From the NCBI RefSeq assembly GCF_035222375.1, contig NC_085889.1:248001-312000 (forward strand): a stretch of 64,000 bases of DNA. Reading direction: 5' to 3'. Both the position numbers and the translations under genes were made by a program. Below the pieces are notes generated by a model that saw only the letters and a list, made by a program, of their open reading frames with translations, was not told the origin of the DNA and searched no databases. Source of the DNA: Podospora pseudocomata. Lineage: Eukaryota; Ascomycota; Sordariomycetes; Sordariales; Podosporaceae. This document shows positions 11,354 to 21,704 of this stretch, in pieces. The first letter of the stretch is position 1. Each line of letters opens with the position of its first letter.

Positions 11354-13856
11354 TAACAGCCGTCAGGACTCAGAAGGCACCTGAACAAGTTTGATCATCT
11401 CGATCTTGACCTACCCGACGCTAGATTGGGCGCGGCTTGCACGTTTCAACCAAAAGGGTTGTGTAGCTTCAGCTTCAGCACAGCATCTAGGTATCGGTAT
11501 CACCATGCTGCCGACAAGTTCCGTGGGGAACCCGAGAGGTGCTTGTGTTAGTAACGGCCCAACAGACGATCGAAACTGTCATAGCAATCAGCCCACTTGC
11601 CGTCTGGGAGACTGCAGCCACAGGATCTGTGACTCGAGGCTCGGTGGTGACAAGTCAAACAATGACGCTGTCGTGATAGTCAAGCTACCCGCAGATCCCC
11701 TTGGCAGCACGCAATCGGCCGTTTGGTATTGAAATAGAGGAGATGAGCCAAGCACCTATTTTGCAAGCGGCAACCGACTCAATGCCAACCCAGCATGTTG
11801 CTTCACGTGCTTGATGACCATGTTAGGTATGAGCTCAGCACGGAACTCTTGTATGCCTAGGACGAGTGTTAGTGCGGGGGTCAATCTCTGTTTTTGTTGT
11901 TCATTGCAATACTACCCTGGTGTATGCCACATAACAAGGCATTGAGCAAATGCTCATGAGGTGCGCCTTGACCCAGTTGGGTCTATTCAAACAGGTAACG
12001 GCGGTTGTTGGTCCGCCTAGACTATTATGGATTGTTTAGGTATCCCGTCCGTCCGCAGAGCCAAGTGCCAGCCAAGTCGAGACATAGTTGTATTTCTAGG
12101 AACACAAGACCTTGTCATGAACAGGACACCCGATATAGAAGGGTACAAGCGAGACCATCCACTCAGCGCTGGCTGAGCACCCTACTTATAGCTTTTAGTT
12201 CATATTTTCGTACGGTGCTCAAATCAACAAGCTTGGGTTGATCATCCACGCGCCGCTGATAAAGGTCCATGCGTAAACCACGAACAGGGAACTGTTTTTG
12301 TTCAGTCAACATGATAAGCAAGAGCTTCTTATATAAAATGAAATTGACATTTACCGGTGGTGAGATATGAAGTGTATGTGAATAGCTAGTGCCGCCAGTC
12401 ATGATTACTGGCAATTCGAACGCCGTACCCCGTATCCATTACTTCAGGATCATATTTGCCTCAATAAAGCTGCTGGATGTTCTGAGCTCGTTGAATATCT
12501 CCCGAAGTCAACTGGCATCTGAAGTCGCTGTGAATCCACGCGTAGGTGCATGAATCAGAAGGCTCGAAACATGCTGAAGGAAAGTGACTATCGTGAGGGC
12601 GACAAATAAGATCTGGGCTGGGAGTAATAGATGAGAGTCGGTTTCGAGTATAAATATCAGACAAGTATCCCCTTATGATATGATTTCGACACCTCTCAAG
12701 TCAGTCAATGCCTGTATCGGTCCTACAACGCCACTTGCGACGACAAGGCTGCGGCTCAAGTCTCATGGTGGAGGACTGTCTAGGCAGCTTTCGCAGTTGT
12801 CGGGACTGAAAAAGCGGTTGGTCAGCGGTCTGTCAACATGAGATGACCGGCTGAGAGCTCCTGGCATGAGTGTCAAGAACGACCATCTTCACGACCCCAC
12901 GGCTTTGCATCTGCAGCTTCCCGTGCGACAAATGCAAACATTCAGCTGTGACGTCATGATAGGACGAGCTCAATATCGCGACGAATGCAATGGGGAGGAG
13001 CAAAGTGGATGAGAGGCCGCCGTCCCCGTTAACCCCTTTTCCTGTCGGAGCTGGATGCCGAGCAACATGAGTAGGTGTCGCAACTGAGATTCCGTGATTT
13101 TCAAACGAAGACGACATGGTGACATGATGGCTAGCCGCGCGGGAGAAATGACCAAACATTTCCAGTAACTCGCGTAATCAATGTTTGGGAATGTCTGGAT
13201 ACCTAGAGATGAGGTCGTGTCCAGGCCGCAGCGGGCTCCTTGTTGGGCACCTTGAGGGTTGAGTCGGAACTCGGAACTCCACAAAACGTCCAGAACCCAC
13301 AGAATCCACAGAACTGCATCACCTCCCGCCAACTCCCGCCCAGCCCGCAGCCCAGACGACGTAGCGTAACCCTCGCGCCGGCGCCATTGGATATCTGAAG
13401 CTCAACTGCGTTTCTTCCAACAGCCATGGCGCCACTCTGCTTGCGTGGTCTCTCGCCTGCGTCTCTTCAGTGCCCTCTTGGCCACCCCCCTCTTATGCGG
13501 CCCAAGAGATGGATATCTTAGACAAGCGCTTGCCATCTCTCCAGACAATGAAACTATGAACCCCTCCGCCAAGCAATTTGTTGTCTGCTCCACAATGTCA
13601 TCTCGCCCCTCCTCCGCCATCCCCCCCTTTACCCCCTCGCCAAGGGCATCGATTCATCGCGTGATTTCCATTTCTCTCCAAACAACACCCGCCTGCAATA
13701 ATGGAAGGTGGAGGTTAACCAGCTGAGGCCTCCGCAGCGAGCAAGAACAAGACACGGGTCTCGTTCGGATATGCGGCACATACCGCTGAATGGAGCCCCG
13801 GTGGGGATGACCCCCCCCCCCCTCTCTTGGGTCAGGTAGGGTAGTTAGGAAACAAG

Positions 13857-13866
13857 CATAAATACC
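13857..13866 (+). promoter_or_regulatory. TATA-like element of the CVNH gene
   Basis: CATAAATACC lies about 110 bp upstream of the ATG. It is followed by a C/A-rich leader of the kind common in highly expressed fungal genes. Confidence 0.4.
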
Positions 13867-13975
13867 TTCCCGCTCTTGCCACTCTTCCAGAACTTCCATC
13901 TCAACATCTCTAACCTCCAAACCAACTCACCAAGTCAACATTCTTCACCAACATAACAAGCACACATCAGACACC

Positions 13976-14434
13976 ATGTCTTTCCATCTCTCTGCCCAGG
14001 ACATCCGCGTCGATGACGGCCACATCCTCCGTGCCCGTCTCGACAACGGCGAGGGCGAGTGGGTTGACGCTGAGCTCGACCTCAACACCGTCCTTGGCAA
14101 CAACGACGGTAGGTCCCATCCTGTCTCCCGGCCATGTAACTTGCCTTTTATCAGTTGCTGACGGTTTGTCTCCGTAGGCCTCTTTGAGTGGGAGGGTGGT
14201 GACTTCGCCGCCAGCGCCGAGGGTATCACCTTCCAGTTGGAGGGTGACGAGAACGTTCCCATTCTCCGTGCCGGTCTCACCAACATGAACGGCGATGTCA
14301 ACTGGCATGACGTCAACCTTGCCGAGCGCATCACCAACAACGGCGGCCAGTTCGAGCTCCGTAAGTTACTGCTTTGCTCTCTGCTCGCTCCAGGTCGACC
14401 ATCCTGCTAACCAATGATGTTCTGGACAGAGTAA
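13976..14434 (+). CDS. Cyanovirin-N homology (CVNH) domain protein
   Basis: The model has three exons, 13976-14108, 14178-14360 and 14430-14434, giving 106 aa. The sequence opens MSFHLSAQDIRVDDGHILRA and continues after the first intron with LFEWEGGDFAASAEG and VNWHDVNLAERITNNGGQFE. This is the tandem-repeat pattern of a single fungal CVNH domain, a mannose-binding lectin fold. There is no signal peptide, so it is probably cytoplasmic, as for most fungal CVNH proteins; the in vivo role is unknown. Introns are 69 nt each, and the second has a GTAAGT donor. The last exon holds only two bases of the final Gln codon and the stop. The codon use (C-ending) and CA-rich leader suggest strong expression. 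Confidence 0.9.
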
Positions 14435-14771
14435 GCGCGAGAGTCGTGTGACAGATGGACTTTCACTAGGATGGCGTAGGGACATGGGATACATGATGGA
14501 CTCATGGAGAACCGAGATCTTGAGTAGTGTTAGCCACGCGCAATCAAACAAGTAAAATTCCAAACTTGGGGTGATCCTTTGTGGTGTTGTTTGGTACTGG
14601 GTTTGATTGTGATAAGGTATCTGACTTCTGTAAACATCTCTTGACGGGTTTTGTAGTCCCCGAGTCCAAGACTTTGAATACAAGTTGCCGTACCCACCCA
14701 GGAAAGGTTTCAGGTGGTATTGTAGATGCAGGTCCTCATTCTTACATCCCGTTCTTCCTCGGGCTCCAAAC
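14435..14771. other. Convergent intergenic region
   Basis: A 337-bp gap between the 3' ends of the CVNH gene (+) and the unrecognised 231-aa gene (-). Nothing besides likely 3' UTRs is seen. Confidence 0.5.
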
Positions 14772-15560
14772 TCAACCCTTGGTGAACTCCCTCGACAGCT
14801 CAATGGCCATCTTGATGATCATCCCATTGCTCTCCCGAACCTTGATCAACATGTCGTAGAACAAGGCGTGAACCCCCTCGGGCGTGCCCGTGATTCTGAC
14901 TTTGTGGGCGGCACGAACCTCGAGAAACTCCCTCTCCTCGCTGATCGACAGCCAGGAAGACCCAATCGCCTCGTCGGTGATCAAGGGTCTGGCCCAGGCA
15001 AGCCCGCGCTTCCGCATCTCCTCCCTCTTGGCTTGATTCTCCATCGGGCGACAGATCTCGTAGTAGACCTCGATGACGGGGGAGTCATGGGCGACGGCGA
15101 CCACCATGAGGTTCAGCTGGAGCCCCTCGAAACCGCTGTAATCCTGGACGTCGGGGGTGTTGATCGTGAGGACTTTGGCGAGGTAGTTGTAGACTGTGCC
15201 GGCGGGCTTGTAGGGGTTGGGGTACATCTTGACGATCCAGTCGTAGGCATCGGGGGCGAACTGGGTCTTGGGATCGTGGTGGATCCTGAGCATTTTGGTC
15301 GCACCTGTCAGGTCGCTGGTGTGGAGATAATTCTCGACGCGGGGCTTGTCGTTGGCCCAGTCGGAGGCGCGGTAGGCTTTGGAGAGGTTGAAGGGAGGGG
15401 GCTGGGAGTGGTTGTGACTGGTGTTGACACAACGATAATCGACTGGGAGGGAAGAGAACGAGGGTTAGCTGAGTTCTTGAGGGAAAGGTAGAGGAGAATG
15501 AGTACCTATCTCGCAAGGGGTCAACAACGACTTACTGCTGACATTCTCGTGGCAACCCAT
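14772..15560 (-). CDS. Unrecognised protein, 231 aa
   Basis: The model has two minus-strand exons, 15560-15536 and 15442-14772. The 93-nt intron has a GTAAGT donor, a GCTAAC branch and a CAG acceptor. The alternative donor GTACTC, 30 bases later and in the same phase, would add ten residues. The protein begins MGCHENVSS and continues IDYRCVNTSHNHSQPPPFN. Later blocks include DAYDWIVKMYPNPYKPAGTV, VIEVYYEICRP and EEREFLEVRAAHKVRITG. There is no signal peptide, membrane segment or domain I can name. The long uninterrupted frame, good splice signals and biased third positions support a real gene. The function is unknown. Confidence 0.7.
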
Positions 15561-16299
15561 GATGATCGACTTGGGGATGGTGATCGACTTGAGAGAGTGA
15601 GGAAGAGTAATAGCTTGATCGCTCGGGAGAAAAAGCAGACTTCTGCAAGTAAGAAAGGAGTCTGCGCGGAACAAGGGGAAAGGTCTGATCAAGAAGACCG
15701 ATTTGGCGGTTGCTCTCTATTTCACCAGTGTCAAGCAAGAACTGTAGTGGCAGGGGAAAGCTAGGATTGGTCCAAACTCCTAGCAGGGCACAAACGCTGC
15801 CTAGATTGCGAGGGTAGGTAGGTAACTGTCGGGGTCATGCCACCCTTAGGAGTCGTAGAATGCACCAAGTATATCGTTGGCAATAGAACTTTGTTGTCTG
15901 CTATTTGAATTTCTCGTTCCTCGAAAATCATATGACATCAAGTGCGATGGCAAGGCAAGCAACGAAATGAGCTCGGGGCCAACAAACCTGAAGCGGGCCT
16001 GCTTTGGATGATTTGCCTGAATCTGTGTAGACAAAAGGGGCTTCTTGCCCAGCTAGCGTTTGAAGCTGTACACTCCAGTACCTCTCCGGCAATTCTAGAC
16101 CTCCATTGACACCTCCTTGCTTGATCGAGACCCCAGGGCTGGAAGATGGGCATTCGACATCCGGCCCAACCACTGCCTCCACAACCTGGCGTCCGCTACC
16201 ATGCGCACCCTTTGGAATAGAAACAAGCTCCACCACCCGCGTTCCAGAAGGGATCACCATTCGCAGTCTCCCTCGGCAGAGATGCGGGTTGCGCCTCTC
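15561..16299. other. Intergenic, no gene assigned
   Basis: The promoter side of the 231-aa gene on the left and, on the right, the region downstream of a decayed minus-strand gene. A 171-codon minus-strand frame runs across 15928-16443, but its composition is arbitrary and only its right end overlaps the conserved segment. I did not call it. Confidence 0.4.
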
Positions 16300-17251
16300 A
16301 AATTTCCTTGCGGTGATCATAGTACATTTTGTATTCCTCGCAAACAGGGCTGTTCTCGCCACGGGCCTGTGTTCTGCATTCAAAGGAGAAACCAGCGCTT
16401 CGCAGCTCTCGAAAAAATGTCTTGCTGTCACCTTCCTTCTCATTCTGAGTTCAAAACGTCAGCCCTGAGCGCAGCCAAACCGAAGAAAACCATCGTAGAC
16501 TTACAAGGACGGGCGAACGCATTCCAAACTTCGTAGCAGAGACCGCTGTAGGTCACCGTCTTGGGTTCCCGCTGGAAAAAGATTGAGTAAAAGTAGTCGA
16601 AGGCGACTTTGGTGCTCTCGACGAACTCTTTTGTTGGACTGGTCGGGCTCCAGTGTCCCATTCAGAATGGCGCCGAGAAAGAGCCTGGCCATCGACTCGA
16701 GCGCTGTGGTGCTGATGTGTGGGCTCACATCTCTCCACCATTGGTGTCGTCTGAGCACGCGGGTTTGAGGGCCTGACAAGCAGATAAGAGAGCAAGGAGA
16801 TCTGTTTCGAGGATCGGATGCATCTTGGCGACTCTTTGTTGTTGTCGAAATAGCGAAGGTACAAAGTGATACATCAAGAAATTATGACACGGAGCCTTGA
16901 GAACGAAAAAAACTTGGAAGTGGAATTACAGTGACTCACGACATTCGCAGTCGTGATGATTGGGTGGTGGTTGAAAACATCAAGCCAAGGCGGGCAGGGA
17001 AGGTTATTGACTTGCAGCCCTGTAGGTGGGCAAGCTGCACAATTTTCTCCTGTCACTATCTTATCAAGAGCTCTCAGCTGCCGATAGACCTGTCCCCGGT
17101 AGTTGTCCGCGACCCAAGCTTCTGTTAAGACGCTTGGTATGATACTTTCATATGGACTTCCAATTAGACACCAATGATGTTCAGTTGAATACTTCGGAAA
17201 CAGAGGTTTGAGGATGGTTGGACTGGCTTGATTCTCTACCCCTCTGGCTAT
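16300..17251 (-). pseudogene. Decayed gene, copy A of a local pair
   Basis: Minus-strand coding traces can be chained but not closed into one protein. An open segment, 17251-16940, reads as protein (blocks PTILKPLFPKYS, EAWVADNYRGQVYRQLRALD, PPWLDVFNHHPIITTANV). It splices in phase through a GTGAGT donor to 16895 (APCHNFLMYHF, MHPILETDLLALLSACQ). The coding pattern then moves between frames twice without intron signals (SPHISTTALESMARLFLGAI, then PTKEFVESTKVAFDYFYS and CYEVWNAF) before a further intron-like GTAAGT-CAG step and EEYKMYY near 16318-16344. The same EVW and EEYKMYY blocks occur in copy B, about 1.4 kb away. Frame changes without splice sites suggest a pseudogene or indel errors. 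The family is not recognised. Confidence 0.4.
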
Positions 17252-17406
17252 CTAAACACAATTCCCAGGTGATCATTGATCTTTTCGGTATGTGACAGCT
17301 CAGGATCACCTCCACTTTGTGCCTTACAATTCAGCTACAGGCCGCCATGCAAATCCATACCAGATATCGATGTAGTATTCCGCATCTTGTACATGTCCAA
17401 CAATGC

Positions 17407-18060
17407 CTAAGGATGGCAGATCTTGATCTCGGCCCTGATGACCGAGCCATCCTTGGCAGCAATCCTTGCAGTGAAACTGTCTCCCACCTCCCGGTGCTCC
17501 TCAACTGCCATCTCGAACTCTGCCAGGTAAAGTCGCTTGCCGTTGTGGTTTGCCTTTGAACCAACAGGTGGTGTACATGCCCGCTTATCGGGAGGGGGAT
17601 CGTCGAGCATCGAAGTGTCAGGCGCCAGTCTCTTTTTCCCGGTAGCGGGAGCCTGAGAGATGGGAGCCGTGAAGGGATTGGGCATTGACGTTTTACTCTC
17701 AAGACCTTGGCGTCATTCATAGTACATTTTGTACTCCTCGGACCATCCTGTTCTGTCCAGCTTGAACGCGCCCTCTACAGCCAGATCCCCGAATGAAATG
17801 GGGAGCTTAGCGCCCGCCTAGACGAATGTTAACCGGATTGCTCACGAAGGCTACGGTGCAACAAAGATGACATACACTCCCGGTAGATGACCTTCCAGAC
17901 CTCCCAGTAAAACCGTTCATATGAAAGTCTGTCTGGTACGGTCGGAGTAGGCTTGGTATTGTAGAGAGCTCGTCGCATACGGTCTTGGCGGCTACAGTGT
18001 AGAGCCGAAGCTGCTGCTGTGGATCAAGTCCAAACCTATGAACGGTTGTTTGAAAAGCAG
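17407..18060 (-). pseudogene. Decayed gene, copy B of a local pair
   Basis: Minus-strand traces resemble copy A. A segment ending near 17875 contains LSYERFYWEVWKVIYREC (compare CYEVWNAF in A). A GTATGT donor, GTTAAC branch and TAG acceptor lead to an exon with EEYKMYY at 17718-17742, almost identical at the DNA level to A. The intron phase does not match between the two parts in either copy. After a TGA the same frame stays open to 17407 (MPNPFTAPISQAPATGKKRL, KRLYLAEFEMAVEEHREVGD, ending IRAEIKICHP), which looks like real coding sequence and could be a separate 92-aa protein. The function is unknown. Confidence 0.35.
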
Positions 18061-18846
18061 ATGTCAATAGGTGATTTGTTATTGGTGGTGTGCCTTTCTT
18101 CTTGTCTAGTCCCCAAAGCAGACGACGGTCGTCCGTTTGAAATTGCTCCTTCCTCGGCATCACTTGAGAACTGTTCCCCGTTGAGAGCCTGGGCTGCTCC
18201 AGAAATTCATTTGATTGATCCCAGCGCAAATGGCAGCCCACCAAACTCACAAATACGACTATCTTTTACGCGTTCTCATTTCAGACGATATCTCTTACTG
18301 AAAACTACTGAGCATGTGTCTCAGGCTACCTAGAGTCAGCCCCATGCTACATCGATATCAGACGAAGCGGTGTGCGATGTCGCCATTAGTTACATTGGCA
18401 CTGCTTGTTTTCCCTTTACCTGTTTGAACATCTCGTGATAGCGGGGCTCTAGGTCTAACGAGGGCTAGCTGTCCGTCATAACCCCAGCCATGGTTTCATC
18501 ACCGCAACCTGACGCTGACGGACATCGGTGGGGCTTCTGATAGCAGCATTGATAAGGCTGTACCTCACGGAGTTTCTGGAAAGAAGGTATCATCCCATCA
18601 TGAAGACACACTAGCTATCAGCAAATTCTGGAAGTAACTAACCAGGGATGCCTCCCTGTTTTTTCACGATGCTTACATGCAGCAACCGCATGCACATGGC
18701 GATTTTACCATGCCCGGCCTTTCAAGGGGGGTACGGACACCTTATAAGAGCCCTCGCTCTCCCTCGTTCCTGGTGAAAGTAGTACTTCTTCGGCATCTTG
18801 CTATTGGGACGCCAAAGAATTCAAGTTTACCAAGTCCAACATTATA
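18061..18846. other. Intergenic, DMATS promoter
   Basis: No gene is called. The right half is the promoter and leader of the prenyltransferase gene, with a TATA-like motif at 18742-18750 and a short leader ending in an A/T-rich context at the ATG. Confidence 0.45.
18742..18750 (+). promoter_or_regulatory. TATA-like element of the DMATS gene
   Basis: TTATAAGAG lies about 100 bp upstream of the DMATS start codon, in a typical TATA position for a filamentous fungus. Confidence 0.4.
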
Positions 18847-20180
18847 ATGGGCCAGCTTAGCGCCTCTACTGTGAGCTCGGGGTTGAGGTCACACGACAAA
18901 CGGTCTCGCCATGACGTCTCAGACAGGTATTGGTGGTACGTCAGGGCCACGCCAAATTCCACGTTCTGTGCCTACTGAGCTGTCGTATGTGTTGGCTAAC
19001 TAGCAAAAGGTCCAGGAATATTGGTTCCCATCTCATGCTGCTACTCACCAAAGCGGGATACACCCTCGATGCTCAAGCTGAGGCATTGTCTTTTCTCTAC
19101 CACATCGTCGCCCCTCGCCTTGGCCCGAAACCAACATCGCCAATGCCAAAGTGGCAAAGCTTTATGACTGACGACTTCACCCCATTAGAGTACAGCTGGA
19201 AGTGGGGACGAGGAGACAACCCGCCAGAGATCCGATACAGCATCGAGGCTATCCCACCTATTACAAACAACCCATCTGACCCTTTAAATCAAGCAGCGAC
19301 CTACGCCCTCCTATCACAGCTCCAGTCAATGACACCCGAGCTCGACCTCTCTCTGTTCCACCATTTTGTCACATGCTTTTTTGGCCCCCAAAGCCCTGTC
19401 CTGACCTCTACAAAAGCCACGCACCAGCAATCGTCTCTCTTTCTAGCCTTCGAACTGTCACGGAAAACTAGCCAAGATTCAACCAAGTGCTATTTTGTCC
19501 CTGTATCAACCCCGTCGAACAGCGCAGCCGAGCAAATTTCTTCGGCGATCAGGTCCTCCAGTTACCACTCCCATCTCCCCGCCATCGATGAACTCGAACA
19601 ATTCTTTCGGCAAGACCAAGACGGCCGAACCATCAAGCCAATCATGCTTGGCATCGACTGTGTCGACGCCTCCGAATCCCGTCTCAAGATCTATGCTCGG
19701 TCCACGAGGACTTCGTTCGAGTTTGTGAGGCGAGTCATGTCCCTCGGGGGCCGACGCCGGGGAATGGAGAAGGAAGAGGGGCAATTGAAAGAGCTTTGGT
19801 GCCGGGTCTTGGGCCTGCCAAAAGATATGAACACGGAGGAAGAGTTGCCTTTTCGTGATCACCCTACCGCCGGTACCCTCTTCTATTTTGATGTTGGGCC
19901 AAAGGAAGCGGTGCCAAATGTGAAAGTTTATATACCCGTGAGGCACTACTCAAAGAGCGATCGGCAGATTGTGAGTGGACTGGCCAGCTTCATGGAGAAA
20001 AATGGGAGCAGAAGGTTCGTGGACTGTTACAAGGAGGTGATAGAGGGACTAGCTACCGAAGAGGGGATCGATGTAGGGACGGGAGTGCACACGTATGTTA
20101 CTGCGGCGTATAAAAAGGGTGGGCTGGCTGTCACAAGTTACTTTAACCCACAGATGTATCACAGGGCAAGGTGGGCTTGA
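18847..20180 (+). CDS. DMATS-type aromatic (indole) prenyltransferase
   Basis: The model has two exons, 18847-18935 and about 19010-20180, giving roughly 419 aa. The GTACGT donor is clear. Three in-phase acceptors (19003, 19009, 19015) follow the GGCTAAC branch, so the join is uncertain by a few residues. The ABBA-fold prenyltransferase signatures are present in order: LLTKAGYTLD, the FTPLEYSWKWG block with the Glu expected to be the indole-binding base, IRYSIEAI, RLKIYARS, VKVYIPVRHYSKSDRQI and the C-terminal YVTAAYKKGGLAVTSYFNPQ. These enzymes transfer a dimethylallyl group to tryptophan or other indoles. The length is normal and there are no stops or missing blocks. No NRPS is visible nearby, so the acceptor substrate is unknown. 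A methyltransferase that may be EgtD-like lies 24 kb away. Confidence 0.92.
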
Positions 20181-20516
20181 TGTCAGCCTGGTTAATACCT
20201 CGTTATTCGAGCTTTTTGTTTTTTTTTGTTCTTCACCTTTTCTCAGGCATAGACTTCGCAGAGCAAGGTTTAATAGGAGGATAGAGTTATCCTTTCAAAA
20301 AATCTGAGACAGACGGCAATCAGACATGGCCCCTTATAGGTACTTTTTTTTTTTTTTTTTTCAATATTCCAGCCCAAGTTCTGTTGTCTTCGACCAACAG
20401 CCTGCTCATCTAACTCCTAATAGTGACGTCTTCCATAACCTGGTATCTACTTAACTCCTTAGAGCAGTGAAACCACCGCGCATCCTCACCTCCCAACGTT
20501 TTCCCGTTCCCGAAAA
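20181..20516. other. Convergent intergenic region
   Basis: 3' ends of DMATS (+) and the GNAT gene (-). It contains a T-homopolymer of about 20 at 20343-20362 and nothing else recognisable. Confidence 0.55.
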
Positions 20517-21071
20517 TCACAAATCCTTCACCAACACCTTGAACCACAAGTCCTCCACCAGCGCCCTATTCTCCCCATCCATCTTGGCCAGCTCCTCATG
20601 CGGGAATTCCCTCCTCTCCTCCGTCACCGCGTACCCTCTCCTCACGTACCAATCAATCAGTTCCTTCCTTGTCCAGATAACCGTCATCTCCATCTTCTCC
20701 GCCCCGTGGCTCCTCGCATACTGCTCTGCGTTGGCCAGCACCTGCCTCCCTATCCCCCCGGCCTGAAGAGTGGGGTCGACGGCGAACATGCCGAAATACC
20801 CGATTTTCCGAGACGGCTTGAGAAGCACCTCGCAGCAGCCCACGAGGGCGTTTCCGAGGGTTGGGGAGAAGGCCATGATGACTGCGCTGTGGGGGGTGTT
20901 GATCTTTTCGACGATGCCGGCGACGTTGATGCGCGTGCCGACTAGGAGGTCGGCCTCGGTTGTCCAGCCTTTGCGACTTGTCTCGCCGCGGTAGGCGGAT
21001 TGGACGAGAGGCTGGAGGAGGGGCGCATCTTCTGGGGTGGCGAGGCGGAAGGTGAGGGCTGCTTGGGACAT
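20517..21071 (-). CDS. GNAT-family N-acetyltransferase
   Basis: A single minus-strand exon, 184 aa, starting MSQAALTFRLATPEDAPLL. It shows the acetyltransferase fold: a strand with FGMFAVDPTLQAGGIGRQVL, which contains the acetyl-CoA pyrophosphate loop (R/Q-x-x-G-x-G/A type, here AGGIGRQV), followed by the LIDWYVRRGYAVTEE segment typical of the family's last helix and strand. There is no signal peptide or membrane segment. The substrate cannot be inferred. It converges on the DMATS gene and could act in the same pathway, but adjacency is the only evidence. Confidence 0.88.
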   Translation of the reverse strand: MSQAALTFRLATPEDAPLLQPLVQSAYRGETSRKGWTTEADLLVGTRINVAGIVEKINTPHSAVIMAFSPTLGNALVGCCEVLLKPSRKIGYFGMFAVDPTLQAGGIGRQVLANAEQYARSHGAEKMEMTVIWTRKELIDWYVRRGYAVTEERREFPHEELAKMDGENRALVEDLWFKVLVKDL

Positions 21072-21704
21072 TTTGGAAACAACGGAAGAGTTTGGTGGTG
21101 GGGGTGGCGTTTCTGGAGGACGGATTTGTGGAGGGAGTTGAGATGGGTTGCGGAAGGAGAGGAAGTGCTGGAAGAACTCTTGAACAGTTTAATTTGCGTG
21201 CTGATGTCTTTGAAGGGCGTAGTTGTCAATGTCAATTTTGTTTTGTCATATGAGCGAGGTAGTTGTTGCCAGTTGGTTGAAAAGTGAATGGATGAGTCAG
21301 GGTGGGAATCTTCCGAGGCTCCGCCGACCGACTTGACCGACATTGGAATAGAGGCATCTGGTCAAAACAAGAATCGCCTGATGAAGTACCACACAATGTC
21401 TTGCTGCTACCCAGACCGCTTGGCTGATCTGTTTATGTTTACACTGTCCAACAGAGTACCGAGGTCAAAAAAAACATTGGAAAAGGGGTTCAGGGGTAAG
21501 CAAGGGTTAGGGTCTATGTGGGCTTTTCCGGTATCGGAGGTTGTCGGTGGCAACCAGGTCTTGTCAGTCAAATATCACGATGAGCAAAAGCAGATCCTGC
21601 GCTTTGATAGACTCAGTTAGAAACGGCAAAATCAAAAGGTGAAAAAGTAAATAATGATGCAATGAAATCGGTTGCGGCACATTGGGGAGTTTGACGGCCT
21701 CCAC
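21072..21704. other. Intergenic, GNAT promoter
   Basis: A 633-bp gap upstream of the GNAT gene and downstream of the flavin monooxygenase. It holds an AAGGGTTAGGGT telomere-like motif at 21503-21514. A plus-strand frame at 21288-21620 has no protein-like character. Confidence 0.5.

Larger units (their letters stand above)
11212..13975. other. 2.8 kb intergenic region
   Basis: I find no supportable gene. Frames are short and without motifs on either strand. A TATA-like tract lies upstream of the protease gene at the left edge, and the promoter and leader of the CVNH gene are at the right edge, including a C-run near 13811-13822. Base composition is mixed with no strong AT enrichment, so heavy RIP decay is not evident by eye. 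Confidence 0.45.

Noticed and set aside
12833-13159. 108-codon minus-strand frame with a hydrophobic stretch
   Set aside because: It could suggest a small membrane protein, but there is no start context, homology pattern or coding bias.
14685-15491. 268-codon plus-strand frame rich in Gly, Val and Asp
   Set aside because: It is antisense to the 231-aa gene, whose intron has proper splice signals and whose codon bias is on the minus strand.
15928-16443. 171-codon minus-strand frame
   Set aside because: The conserved EEYKMYY block at this locus reads in a different frame, and the composition of the long frame is not protein-like.
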